A stretch of DNA of 64,000 nucleotides, taken from assembly GCA_041844915.1 (NCBI GenBank), contig JBGZBY010000110.1:9272-73271 (forward strand), written 5' to 3'. A program made the translations under genes and the position numbers. The first letter of the stretch is position 1. Each line of letters opens with the position of its first letter. This document shows, piece after piece, positions 18,155 through 28,076 of this stretch. The stretch is from W11650 sp041844915 (lineage in GTDB: Bacteria; Bacillota; Clostridia; Lachnospirales; Vallitaleaceae). The notes below the pieces were generated by a model. It had not been told where the DNA came from. It searched no databases and saw only the letters and a list, made by a program, of their open reading frames with translations.

Positions 18155-21100
18155 CTAGCCCTTCAGCAGCTTTAAAATTCTATGAAGCATGACCGCCAGC
18201 TCCGCTCTGGTCATTGTTCGCTTCGGCATAAGCAGACCGTCCTTCCCCTTGATTAAGCCCATTTGCACCAGTTGAGCAACATAGGGTCTGGCATAATCGG
18301 CAACCTCCGCTCCATCGGCAAACACATTCAGCACAGCATCCGCCTGTGCCTCGCCCATGCTCCATTTTCCGAATCTACCCAGAACAGTAAAAAGCTCCTG
18401 CCGGCTGATCTTCTTTTCCGGATAAAACTGCTCGGAGCCTTCTCCTTGCATGATTCCCAGCGTTTTTATCCGCTCTGCGGCCGGTTGATACCATGGCTGT
18501 CCCTGTTCTGGCTTAGGCAAAGCAACTTGTCCGTCTAAATAATCCAGCAGATTGGATATGATTTGAGCAGTTTCCGCCCGACTGACCGTTGCCTCCGGAC
18601 GAAAAGCAGAGTCGGCATAACCCTTTAAAATCCCTGCCGCCACCACGTCACCGATTTCCTCTGCTGCCCAACTGGCTTGAATATCCTTTATTTGGGCAAA
18701 GACCTCCACCCGCTTTTGTTCTCTTTCCTTTTCCGCTTGCAGCTCCTTCGCGCTCTGCTCGGACTCAACTGCTTCGGACTTACCCGGCAGCTGAGCCGAC
18801 GGTTCGGGTGTTACCGGCGGCTGATACGCGCTGATTGGATTGGATGGCTCTGCCGGTGTAGTCGGCTCCTCCGGCTTTTCCCATTCATAGCTGCCCTGCA
18901 AGGCTGCTTCCTTGCCTTTGGCGCCGGCCAGATTGATCTCCAGCTCCAAGGGCATGGTATTTATTACCCTGATGTTGGCATCGCTTTTGTCAATCCTGAT
19001 TTCCTTGTCGCTTTGCCATGTCAGGCGAATCGGCGCATTCAGCTTCATAGTAGGATCAGCCACTGACAAAGAGAAGCTTCCATCCTTTTGCCGAACCATT
19101 ACCGACGCCGGTTTGTCGATGCGGAGATGATCAACCTCTGCGCCGGAGCCAGCAAAAACATTGGCCGCCAAAATCCCCAACTTCTTTTCATATACCGCCT
19201 GTACATCCTCGCTGTTTGCCAGCACCTCATAATGCGGCGCCTGCGCATATGCCTTGACCTCATCGGCGGATTTTCCCGGCAGAATGGCATAGCTGTAGCT
19301 GTCCTTCACCGGATTCTTTCCATGCTCCTGCCACAGCATCAGATAATTGCGTTCCAATATATCGTCGCTGCCCTTGGCATTGACCGCCTTCCATGTACTG
19401 ACCCGCTTTTGCTTGATTCCGCTTAATTTTATAGGAGTCGGAAAGAAATAACCGATGGAAGCCGATGGGGCGGTATTGCCTTCTAAATAGGCCCACGTCA
19501 CAGCATCAAAGTCCTCCTTCACCGCAGAAGTCTTCTCCAGCACCGACTTTCCATTGATCAGAACCTGATTGCCGGCATCCGGCCGAATCATCCGGTTTTC
19601 AACAATGGTTTCAATATCCCGATCGTCTGTTGAAGAAATCCCGCTTCCCAGAGCAATCACCTCATCATCAAAGAAAAACCATGACTTATTCGCTTTCAGA
19701 CTCGTCCGATAGTTCGTCACATTCTTACGCACCGGCTCCGCCAGCACCATCGCTCCCGTGCTATAGAGCTGATCCAGAGAAACGCCGCCTACAAAGTCGC
19801 TGTTCATCGTAAATTCTTCCTTGTGATCCTCTCTTAAACGAGTCACTACGTCGATTGTTGTGCCTGACAGGCGATAGGAATCCACCGTCGGCCAAAAAGC
19901 GTCGTCATACTGACCACTGTCTGCATTGAGCAGATACAAGGTACCATTTCCCTGATTCCAGCCCTGCAAATTTTCGCCGTTCATCATTTCAAAATTCTGG
20001 ATACGGGAAGAATACATTGCCAAAGCAATCGCATAATCTCCCCGATGATGGACGATCCTGTCCATATTGGCAAACACATGACTGCGGATATATGGCTCTC
20101 CTACTACAGCCATTTGCTTTAGTTCCTCATATTCCTTTAGCATGGCTATATTCGACGCATTAGCCTTAACATCGTAAAAGCTGTTTTTTTCCATATAGCG
20201 CAGAGCAAGAGAGCTCCATAGCTCCTTTTTCTCCGCTGGCGCTCCTTGGGCAGCCGCATACAACATTCTTGCAATCCTATAACCATCAGCATAGCTATTG
20301 CCTGCCTCCGTTCCCTGCGCCTGCCTAGATACACTTCTACCTGCCACAATTGGAAATGCTTGTCCGTCAAAAACCATCGGAATAAAGGATTCCTCCAGCC
20401 ATGCATAAACATTCTGATAGTCCGGATCCGTAATCTTCCAACGACTTTGCTTTAATTTCTGCTCCAGCTCGGTCAAACCACTAATCAATACCATACCATA
20501 TGCCGTAGTATAGGGAATGTTCTTATGTTGAATAAAACTACCATCCCGATAAAAGCCATCGCCACTGGTTACATATTGATAAACATCATGCAGAGCATCG
20601 ACCGAATGCCGAATCAGATCCGGATTTTTGGCATTGATTCCCAAAAGCAGGTCGGCAATACAGGTATCCACCCGATTGGCTCCGATACTGTCTTGCATTG
20701 GCAAAGCTTCCTTTGGTGATATGGAATTTCTGTTGTAATACGATTTTTCTGGATTCGGCTGAAAGCGGAAGATCGCATTTAAATAGTCCATTCTTACTCG
20801 CGGTTCTAAATCTTCATACATTGTCGCTATCATCTCGCCCAAAACCTTGGTAACACCAATTTCCCACTGCCACCAGTTGCCGTTTTCCCTAGCAAACGGA
20901 TTATACGCCTTTTCATAGAGGAGCGCCAATCCATCCTTAATGGTCTGGTAAAGTGTAGTATCGTTTTCAAATTTACTTCCATAGGTATGGTATGCTCGCA
21001 ATAGGGTATTTAGCCATACATAAGAATTGCGCATATTATTGGCGGCATCTGCCGGCTTTACCTGTTTTCCGTTTGAATCAATAGACAACGGATAATTCGT

Positions 21101-22942
21101 AAACACCGAAGTACGGGCAACTCCTTTATTCAGTGCAGCCAAATATTCGTCAGCCCGCTCATCAATTCGCTGAATCAACTCCTTGATTTGCGGATCGTTT
21201 AAATCATAAAAGCTCTTTTTAATAGCAAACCGTTTGCGCAGCGCATCAAATTCATCTTCTCCCTTCACAGTATAAAGCACTGGCGTCTTTTCGCTGTTGT
21301 AGGAGGATATCTTGACTACCGGTTGATCGTCCTTTTTGGGTTTTAAATAAAAGCCGTAATAAGTGTGGCTCTTTACATGATTCGTTACATCTACGCTATA
21401 CCAACCCTGATTGGTTATATTCAGCTCATATATCATCTCTGTTTCTTTCTCTGCCGGAGTTTGACTGGTCGTATTTTCTCCGACCTGAGCTGTATTCTTT
21501 AGACCCCAGATTTCAACTGGAACCGGCTCATCCTTGTAATCCTCCTGCACATAAAAGCGAAGAAACGCGCTATCCGGATTGTCCGCTGTAACATCCTCGG
21601 TATAAAGATATGCCGAATATTCCTTGCCCACCAGCAGAGTATCGGTTTTATCCCGATTTTTATTCGGCTCCTTGGCATTGACATAAAGACTCTTTAACAT
21701 AACCTCCTGCCCTTGCATTGTTATTTTTCTGTCAACTTTATCAACATCGACATCCACCTGCGTATCGCCGGTAATCGGAGTCGTACCGCTGCTCTCTCTT
21801 GTCAGAACAAGCTCCGGCTTTTTCCCCGACAATGCGCCGCTGATATTGAGATACACCTCAGAACGCTTATCTCCCCGCAAGCGAAAGGACAGCTTTTCCC
21901 CTGTGGAATGTTTCTGAAAATAGTCGGTTACATCGACTTCCACCCATGCTCCTGCTGTTACCTTGGCGTTGCCGATATAATCCTCTGTATATTCATATTT
22001 TCCACTGCTATCCTTGGGTTGATTTTCCCAATTCAGTTCCTTTTCCTTCCAATCAGCGGAAAAACCGTAAATTTCAATTGCAGCAGCATCTGCCGGCTTG
22101 GGTGGCTTAACATCTGCTCTAGTGATATAAAGTCTCACTACGGCACTCTTAACATTTGAATAATCTTCTTTTGGCAAATCAAAACCGATTACTCCATCTC
22201 GGCGATATTTATTATTTCCGGCATATTTCACAATCATAGAAGCTTTATTGCCATTGACATCGTTTGGTTTAGCTCCGTCCAAATGAGTGCTCCTTGCCGC
22301 TTTCAAAGTTTGCTCTATCAGTTGTGGAGAAGATACAGCCAGCGGCTGCGCCAAGCTGCGCTCGATCTCCAGTTGTGGAGCGTTGGCATGATTGGCGCCG
22401 CCCAATTTGATATATGCTCCCGTCCTATCCTCTCCCGTCAAATGAAAGGACAGATTGTGCTTTCCCGCCGACAGGCTCTGCTGAAAATACTGCGTAACAT
22501 CAATCTCCAGCCAGCTATTTTCCGTTTCCGGCAAATTCTTTTCGGCAATCAGAAACTCCCCGCTGAAATCCGGCTGACTGTTCCAATTCACATTCGCTTC
22601 ATCCCAAAGGGCATCAAAAGCGAACACCTGAACCGCCGCCTGTGTTATGGTATAGGACGACTTCAGCTGTGATGCCGCCGTCAGAAATAAGCGCAGGGTC
22701 GCCCTAGTAACATCGCTGTAATCCCCCTGCGGAACCTCAAAGCCGATTACTCCATCTCGGCGGTAAGTGCCGGCATCCCATTTGATGATCAGCTCCTTAT
22801 TCCTGTTCTGCGACTGCGCAGGATTTCTTCCATCCAAAAAAGTACTTCGCGCCGCCAAATACAATGACGCTTCCGCCGTCTGACCGGCGAATAAAATAAA
22901 TGCTAAACAAAATGCCAATACTTTATTCCATGATATTTTCAT
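18155..22942 (-). CDS. Secreted SLH-anchored polysaccharide lyase family 8 enzyme with three CBM96-like modules
   Basis: This is a 1595-residue multidomain surface enzyme. A signal peptide (residues 1-25, cleavage after AEA) is followed by three DNRLRE/CBM96-like beta modules (about 26-195, 215-385 and 400-570) with repeated motifs such as RRDGVIGF. The catalytic alpha/alpha toroid and beta-sandwich follow (about 580-1330). The PL8 catalytic Asn (GANRVD, Asn756) and the His/Tyr pair in FIQHKNIPYTTAYG (His806, Tyr815, spaced nine as in Streptococcus pneumoniae hyaluronate lyase) are intact, as is GRSVSRQ. A Pro/Glu linker leads to three SLH repeats (about 1405-1595) that bind cell-wall polymers. 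PL8 enzymes cleave hyaluronan, chondroitin or xanthan; a glycosaminoglycan substrate is favoured by the next gene. It follows that gene by 21 bases. Confidence 0.9.
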   Translation of the reverse strand: MKISWNKVLAFCLAFILFAGQTAEASLYLAARSTFLDGRNPAQSQNRNKELIIKWDAGTYRRDGVIGFEVPQGDYSDVTRATLRLFLTAASQLKSSYTITQAAVQVFAFDALWDEANVNWNSQPDFSGEFLIAEKNLPETENSWLEIDVTQYFQQSLSAGKHNLSFHLTGEDRTGAYIKLGGANHANAPQLEIERSLAQPLAVSSPQLIEQTLKAARSTHLDGAKPNDVNGNKASMIVKYAGNNKYRRDGVIGFDLPKEDYSNVKSAVVRLYITRADVKPPKPADAAAIEIYGFSADWKEKELNWENQPKDSSGKYEYTEDYIGNAKVTAGAWVEVDVTDYFQKHSTGEKLSFRLRGDKRSEVYLNISGALSGKKPELVLTRESSGTTPITGDTQVDVDVDKVDRKITMQGQEVMLKSLYVNAKEPNKNRDKTDTLLVGKEYSAYLYTEDVTADNPDSAFLRFYVQEDYKDEPVPVEIWGLKNTAQVGENTTSQTPAEKETEMIYELNITNQGWYSVDVTNHVKSHTYYGFYLKPKKDDQPVVKISSYNSEKTPVLYTVKGEDEFDALRKRFAIKKSFYDLNDPQIKELIQRIDERADEYLAALNKGVARTSVFTNYPLSIDSNGKQVKPADAANNMRNSYVWLNTLLRAYHTYGSKFENDTTLYQTIKDGLALLYEKAYNPFARENGNWWQWEIGVTKVLGEMIATMYEDLEPRVRMDYLNAIFRFQPNPEKSYYNRNSISPKEALPMQDSIGANRVDTCIADLLLGINAKNPDLIRHSVDALHDVYQYVTSGDGFYRDGSFIQHKNIPYTTAYGMVLISGLTELEQKLKQSRWKITDPDYQNVYAWLEESFIPMVFDGQAFPIVAGRSVSRQAQGTEAGNSYADGYRIARMLYAAAQGAPAEKKELWSSLALRYMEKNSFYDVKANASNIAMLKEYEELKQMAVVGEPYIRSHVFANMDRIVHHRGDYAIALAMYSSRIQNFEMMNGENLQGWNQGNGTLYLLNADSGQYDDAFWPTVDSYRLSGTTIDVVTRLREDHKEEFTMNSDFVGGVSLDQLYSTGAMVLAEPVRKNVTNYRTSLKANKSWFFFDDEVIALGSGISSTDDRDIETIVENRMIRPDAGNQVLINGKSVLEKTSAVKEDFDAVTWAYLEGNTAPSASIGYFFPTPIKLSGIKQKRVSTWKAVNAKGSDDILERNYLMLWQEHGKNPVKDSYSYAILPGKSADEVKAYAQAPHYEVLANSEDVQAVYEKKLGILAANVFAGSGAEVDHLRIDKPASVMVRQKDGSFSLSVADPTMKLNAPIRLTWQSDKEIRIDKSDANIRVINTMPLELEINLAGAKGKEAALQGSYEWEKPEEPTTPAEPSNPISAYQPPVTPEPSAQLPGKSEAVESEQSAKELQAEKEREQKRVEVFAQIKDIQASWAAEEIGDVVAAGILKGYADSAFRPEATVSRAETAQIISNLLDYLDGQVALPKPEQGQPWYQPAAERIKTLGIMQGEGSEQFYPEKKISRQELFTVLGRFGKWSMGEAQADAVLNVFADGAEVADYARPYVAQLVQMGLIKGKDGLLMPKRTMTRAELAVMLHRILKLLKG

Positions 22943-22963
22943 TTTTTCCTTGCCTTTCCTTCG

Positions 22964-25900
22964 TCATTTCCCTTTGCCGATGTTACCCGTCGTCTTTCCG
23001 ACTGCTTTTTTAAGGATCAGCTCCACGCTTCCGCCGCCGATTCCCCAAAAGGTCAGTATCGTTTCCTCGCTTTCGGTATCGCGACTGATTGCCAGCAGCG
23101 ATGTGCATTCCTTACTTCCCTGCCAGTCCTCCGCCGGAGCAAAAAGCCCCTTCAAAACAATTTTCGTTTCCTTTCCAATGCTCATATTATGTATCCATGG
23201 CCTGGAATAAACACTTCGTTCAAGCTGTCTGCCCTGCTCATCATACTGCTCCTCATCCATTCCCTCGTACAACCGCAGATCGGGATCGCAGAAGCTAAGT
23301 CGAACACCGCCTCCCGCTTCTCTAGCAATCATACACAGACAAGCTCGGCTGGCGCTGCAAAGGATGTCATTTTCCTTTCTCAGCTTTTTATGGTATGCCC
23401 CAAAGAGCACATAGCTGAAGGTTTTTTCGGAAAAGTGCTCCACAATATGCGCCTGCGCGTTTTTTTGATGAACCCGATAAAACGGCTCTTTCTTCCATTT
23501 TCTGGTTTCCTCAAAAAAATCCATCGGATCCGTATCAACCCCGATAATATATTCATAATCCTCTTTTTTCGGTGCTTTTCCATGGTCGATCAATGCTTTG
23601 GCAAAATATCCGCTTGCCGCCTTTCCGGTATTTTGCGTGGGCGTTGTCTGAAAGCTACATCTGACCTCTATTTTTGCCTTTTTCGGAATAAAATAGCTGT
23701 TTCGATAGGCATCCGCCAGCACCATCCCATTGCGGTGCTTTTCGCAAAAATATTCCAGCACCTTAATCTGCCGTTTATTGACAAAGATCGATGCCGTTCC
23801 TTCCGAAAGCAGGCTTTGAAACAAGGTCGTGATTGTCCGATGCTCCTCGTCCTTGCCGCTGATATCCGACGCTAAGCGAAGAATCGTATTTCCAAAGAAA
23901 AAACTGGACAAATTGGCGCGATGGCTCTCGTCATACTTGGCATGTCCATGCAGCTTCATGGCAAATATTCCGTTTTCCCCCAAGCTAAGGCCTCCAGCAA
24001 AGGCTTCATCCGTCAGCAGCATTTCCTCATAGCCGCTGAATTCATCGACATTATACACCTTTGACCGCAGCTCGGCAAAGGGCAGCTCAACCGCCGTCGT
24101 ACCGGAAAAGCTGTTCCAATCAAAACCTTCGGCCTGATAGCCGTTAGATTTCAACGTTATGGGATGCCCTTGGCTTAGAATTTGCAAATGCCCATAGCTG
24201 ATATATCTGCCATATAGATTGTTGGCAACATAGCTTTCATGACTCCAAAGATAGCGGTTGTGCCCGCGAATTGCCGCCAACCATTCCCCTCTCCTGTGAA
24301 AGGAGGCACATGCCCAGTTCATGGTCAAATGCCCATTCGGCGTCTGCTCCGCCCGACAGCCCTTTGCCGCCAGTTCGGCAATCCTTCTTTGCGTAAGCTC
24401 CGGCTTGGAAAACTCTAAGCTCTCCGACAGCGTTCCCTCCAGCCGCAAATAGATATTCCCCATTTTCTTTCCTTTGCCGCTGGCTTCTTCGGCTAATGCC
24501 ATATAATAAAACACCTCTCCGGTCAAATGCGTATGCTCTCCGTCTGTTTTGGGATGTCTGGCGGACAAAGCGGTTGGCCAATGCTTCAAATTGCAGTACC
24601 AGCGCATTTTTTCCAGTGCGTTTTCCACAATTCCATAGGCTCTGGGCGATATTTCAGCCAAGGTTCCCGCTAAAAAGTAAATCAGCGGCGTCAGGCTCTT
24701 AAGTCCATCTAAGCCATATGCCGGATAGTGGCTGCAATGATGAAACATGGAGCCGTCCGGCTTAAAAATGCCCTCCAGTCCCTTGGCGTACTCAATGGAT
24801 TGATTCAGCCATGAGGCAAATTCTGTCAGCAGCTTGCAGCGATAGAGCTCCTCATTTTCCAGCAAAATCGTCATCAGCATGGCATGGGAATAGGTGTTTA
24901 AAACATCAATATTGATCGAGCTTTCCTCGTTTAGGCAATACACTCTGCCTAATCCGGTCATCCAGACTGTCATTTCCTTCAGATCCTCCAGAAGCCTTGC
25001 CTTTTTTGCTCCCAAGTAATCGCTCATCAAAAAGATACTGTCAAACAACTCCTTTAAGACATAGCCATAGTGATGCGTCGTTCCTAAGCTGCTTCCATAT
25101 GCCAATCCCTGATCCCACAAATGCTCGATCAGCGTCACATATCTCTCGGCCGCTTCCTCCCGTCCTTCTCTTACAAAATACAGCGCCATATCCAGCAGCA
25201 GCTCCGCCGTTTCCCTCATATCTATGCTGACGCCCTGCTCTTTCAGCTCACGCCTCTTTTCCTCCGGCAAAATCTCCAGCGTATACACACTGTCAATGGA
25301 GCGGCCGGTTAAAATACCGTTTCTTTCTCTCCAATCGTATTTATCAAATCCTTCGCATATTTTTTCAAAGGAAAGCCGGCTCTGCCTTTCCGCATATTTT
25401 TCCAGCAAATAGGTTTTTTGCCTTTGCAGGATGACCGCCGTCGTATTTTTTATGCTGCCCTTCTGGCAAATCAAATTTTCCTCGACTGCATCCTCTTGCA
25501 GCTTTTTTCTGTATTCCTCAAAATGCAGCAGCTTCATCCAATGTCCAGACGCGCCGATGCTCGGATTGACCTGCCTGACCTGCCGATCCGGCGTCGGATG
25601 TCTGGGATCTATTTTGGCCGCCAGCTGAACATCACTTAAATAAAGACAGCCCTCCTCCTCCGGAAATTCAATCCTGAGGGTATCCATTCCTTCCTCCGGC
25701 CTTCCGATCATATCTCTTTCATAAATCAGCCAAGCCGTTCTCCAGCCGTTAAAATCAAGTCCAAAGGAAAACCAGCAGCAGCTTTTCCCTTCCTTTCGGA
25801 AGCTGATCTTTAATTCTCCCTTATGAGGCCTCGTCTGATAGACCCATAGGCAAAAGGCATCTCTTGCCTGATCAGTTCCTCCTCCGGAGAAAAAGCGAAA

Positions 25901-26080
25901 GGGATTCTCCTGTCGAAGCTCTACTACCGCATTGGGCTGATAGCAAAGCCTTAGGCTGCCCTCCTGATATTTAAAATGATCGGATGTCATTGTCAGCTTT
26001 ACTTTTTCTGATGAACCAATTATGCGCTCCAATAAATCTGAATTTCTCACAATACCCTCTTTTTCTATACTTTCCTGCAT
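22964..26080 (-). CDS. Chondroitin-sulfate-ABC-lyase-like PL8 enzyme, cytoplasmic
   Basis: This encodes 1038 residues, close to the about 1020 of Proteus chondroitinase ABC I. The N-terminal beta domain (about 1-170) has the lyase signature FGLDFNGWRTAWLIYERD. The central toroid carries FKPDGSMFHHCSHYPAYG with His448 and Tyr455, spaced seven as in the His/Tyr catalytic pair of chondroitinase ABC I, and ALSARHP as the likely Arg site. A C-terminal beta-sandwich follows. No signal peptide is present, so it probably acts in the cytoplasm on imported unsaturated oligosaccharides. GGAGG is only one base from ATG 26080, so GTG 26050 (after GAGGG) is an alternative start. The 21-base spacing to the SLH-anchored lyase gene argues for one operon. 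Confidence 0.85.
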   Translation of the reverse strand: MQESIEKEGIVRNSDLLERIIGSSEKVKLTMTSDHFKYQEGSLRLCYQPNAVVELRQENPFRFFSGGGTDQARDAFCLWVYQTRPHKGELKISFRKEGKSCCWFSFGLDFNGWRTAWLIYERDMIGRPEEGMDTLRIEFPEEEGCLYLSDVQLAAKIDPRHPTPDRQVRQVNPSIGASGHWMKLLHFEEYRKKLQEDAVEENLICQKGSIKNTTAVILQRQKTYLLEKYAERQSRLSFEKICEGFDKYDWRERNGILTGRSIDSVYTLEILPEEKRRELKEQGVSIDMRETAELLLDMALYFVREGREEAAERYVTLIEHLWDQGLAYGSSLGTTHHYGYVLKELFDSIFLMSDYLGAKKARLLEDLKEMTVWMTGLGRVYCLNEESSINIDVLNTYSHAMLMTILLENEELYRCKLLTEFASWLNQSIEYAKGLEGIFKPDGSMFHHCSHYPAYGLDGLKSLTPLIYFLAGTLAEISPRAYGIVENALEKMRWYCNLKHWPTALSARHPKTDGEHTHLTGEVFYYMALAEEASGKGKKMGNIYLRLEGTLSESLEFSKPELTQRRIAELAAKGCRAEQTPNGHLTMNWACASFHRRGEWLAAIRGHNRYLWSHESYVANNLYGRYISYGHLQILSQGHPITLKSNGYQAEGFDWNSFSGTTAVELPFAELRSKVYNVDEFSGYEEMLLTDEAFAGGLSLGENGIFAMKLHGHAKYDESHRANLSSFFFGNTILRLASDISGKDEEHRTITTLFQSLLSEGTASIFVNKRQIKVLEYFCEKHRNGMVLADAYRNSYFIPKKAKIEVRCSFQTTPTQNTGKAASGYFAKALIDHGKAPKKEDYEYIIGVDTDPMDFFEETRKWKKEPFYRVHQKNAQAHIVEHFSEKTFSYVLFGAYHKKLRKENDILCSASRACLCMIAREAGGGVRLSFCDPDLRLYEGMDEEQYDEQGRQLERSVYSRPWIHNMSIGKETKIVLKGLFAPAEDWQGSKECTSLLAISRDTESEETILTFWGIGGGSVELILKKAVGKTTGNIGKGK

Positions 26081-26249
26081 CCTCCGCCAGCCGGCGGCAT
26101 CGTGTTTTTCTTAAGTGACAATTTTCCTACTTTTTCGGCAAATTGTCCATCGCAGAGTTTCGGTCTAAACGAAAAAGCCCCTTCTACTATGGCTACGCCA
26201 TGCAAAAATTCCCTCTGCTCCTTCGCCTATAAATACTGTCAGTTGTGAA

Positions 26250-26281
26250 AAAGAGCAAATAGGAGAACCTATTTGCTCTTT
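26250..26281 (-). terminator. Rho-independent terminator after binding-protein gene
   Basis: A perfect 14-base stem (AAAGAGCAAATAGG and complement) with an AGAA loop is followed by T-rich sequence on the minus strand. It lies between the solute-binding protein gene and the cABC-like lyase gene and could reduce read-through from importer into lyases. Confidence 0.85.
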
Positions 26282-26291
26282 CGTCATTCTC

Positions 26292-27923
26292 TTATTTCGC
26301 CAAATTGCTCATGTAACGATCATAAGCCTCTTGTTGAATTTTAATGGCTTCTTCCATTCCGAATTTTTCCATAGCAGCCTTAAAGTTGTCATAGCCGCCT
26401 TCCACGTCTTCAGAACCTAGTACCCACTTTTGTGCCGTTTCTACCTTCAAGGTATCAATAGCTGTCATTAATTCTGTCATTCTAAGATTTTCTTCTTCGG
26501 TATACTGCAAGGTCGGGAACTGCGGACCAAAGTAATTGTTGTCCACATACATCTGAACTCCTGCCAAAGCGTCCTTATTCATCAACTGCTTCTCATATTC
26601 AAAATCCTGCTGCACGCCGATGGTCATTTGGCAGCCAAAGCCTCTCAAATTGACAACCGGGTCGCCATTGATTAAAATTTCTTCCTTAAATACCGGCTTG
26701 CCGTCAACCATTGTATAGGTTTCGCCCTCTACACCAAAGTTGTTAAGTCTGCGACCTTCCTCGGTAAAGAAGAAGTCAAAGTATTTCATGGTTGCAACCG
26801 GATCCGGATTGCTGGCAGCAATGCCCCAGCCGCTCCAGTGAAGCTTGCTGCGAACCGTTCTTTCATATGCCTTGCCGTTATTGTCAGCCGGCGGAGCAAT
26901 GACCGCAAAATTAAAGCCTTCCGGCATTCCTTCATTGCTGTTATACTTTGAAGTGCTGGCAAACCAGTCATGAGTCATACCGCCCAGGTCTTCCTTCAGC
27001 ATAACATCTCTGGCCGTCTTTCCGCGAGTATAGATTTCTTGGTCAATCAAGCCTTCCTTATACCATTGTGCCAAATTCTTGTAGGCTTCCTTATACGCCG
27101 GCTCATATGGACCATATTTTACCTTTCCGTCCTCGGCATACCAGCCTTCCTTTGCCCCCCAAAGCTGAGCAAAATCGGCGAATACGGTTTTCGGGCTTCC
27201 GTCGCGGTTGAAATAAGGTACTTCATCTGCCTTGCCATTGCCATTCGGATCCTTTTCTTTAAAGGCCAGCAGCACGTCGTGCAGCTCCTGTGCATTGGTC
27301 GGCTCCTTAAGACCTAACTTATCCAGCCAGTCCTTACGCATGTACCAGCCCTGCGCTGCATCTCCGTCCGGAATGTAGGGGATGGAGTAGATATGTCCGT
27401 CTGCTGCTGTTACATGGTTCTTGATTTCCGGATTGGCATCAAGAAATGCTTTAATGTTCGGAGCATGCTCCATCAATTCATCCAATGGAAGAAACGCACC
27501 TTGCTGTGCCAAATCTCTGATCTGTCCGTTATCCCAGCAGACGATATCCGCCAACTGTCCGGAAGCCGCCATCAAGGTAAAGGCTTCCTTGTTGTTGGAC
27601 GAGGACTGAGAAACATATCCCTTTAAGGAAATGTTGGTCAGCTCCGCTGCTTTTTTCATAACCGGGTTGTCCTCTTTGTAAGGCTCATGCAAAAAATAAA
27701 ATATGCTAAGCTCCAAAGGCTTTTCACTGGCTAAGGTACTCATCGTTTCCGTTGCGGCTTCCTCCTTAGTTTCCTCCGTTGCCTTGGTTTCCGTCGCAGC
27801 CGTTTCCGTCGTAGTGGTTTTTTCCTCCGTCACGGTTTGCTTTTCCTCTGTCGCTGGCTTAGTACAAGCCGTTGCGCCTACTGCCAGCACAAGAGCCAGC
27901 ATCAAAGTTAATAAACGCTTCAT
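26292..27923 (-). CDS. Oligosaccharide ABC transporter solute-binding lipoprotein (LplA type)
   Basis: This encodes 543 residues. A signal peptide with lipobox ATAC near residue 20 anchors it to the membrane surface. A Thr/Glu/Ala-rich linker (about 22-65) precedes a family-1-like binding fold of the large LplA type, with blocks such as WYMRKDWLDKLGL and FKEKDPNGNGKADEVPYF (a possible Ca2+-binding loop). It captures oligosaccharides and delivers them to the LplB/YtcP-like permeases encoded just upstream. AAAGGAGG precedes the ATG. Its location next to two PL8 lyases suggests unsaturated glycosaminoglycan oligosaccharides as ligand (inference). Confidence 0.88.
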   Translation of the reverse strand: MKRLLTLMLALVLAVGATACTKPATEEKQTVTEEKTTTTETAATETKATEETKEEAATETMSTLASEKPLELSIFYFLHEPYKEDNPVMKKAAELTNISLKGYVSQSSSNNKEAFTLMAASGQLADIVCWDNGQIRDLAQQGAFLPLDELMEHAPNIKAFLDANPEIKNHVTAADGHIYSIPYIPDGDAAQGWYMRKDWLDKLGLKEPTNAQELHDVLLAFKEKDPNGNGKADEVPYFNRDGSPKTVFADFAQLWGAKEGWYAEDGKVKYGPYEPAYKEAYKNLAQWYKEGLIDQEIYTRGKTARDVMLKEDLGGMTHDWFASTSKYNSNEGMPEGFNFAVIAPPADNNGKAYERTVRSKLHWSGWGIAASNPDPVATMKYFDFFFTEEGRRLNNFGVEGETYTMVDGKPVFKEEILINGDPVVNLRGFGCQMTIGVQQDFEYEKQLMNKDALAGVQMYVDNNYFGPQFPTLQYTEEENLRMTELMTAIDTLKVETAQKWVLGSEDVEGGYDNFKAAMEKFGMEEAIKIQQEAYDRYMSNLAK

Positions 27924-28076
27924 TTTTTCCTCCTTTTATTGTATATGTATTATACCTTTTACTTGATTCCGCCCATCTCCTCGGCCAAATGCCAAAGCTT
28001 CGGTATAGAATCAGTATATTAAAAGATCGGGGATTCCCGATCAGTGGGACCGTTAAAATACTCCAAAAACTCGCTT

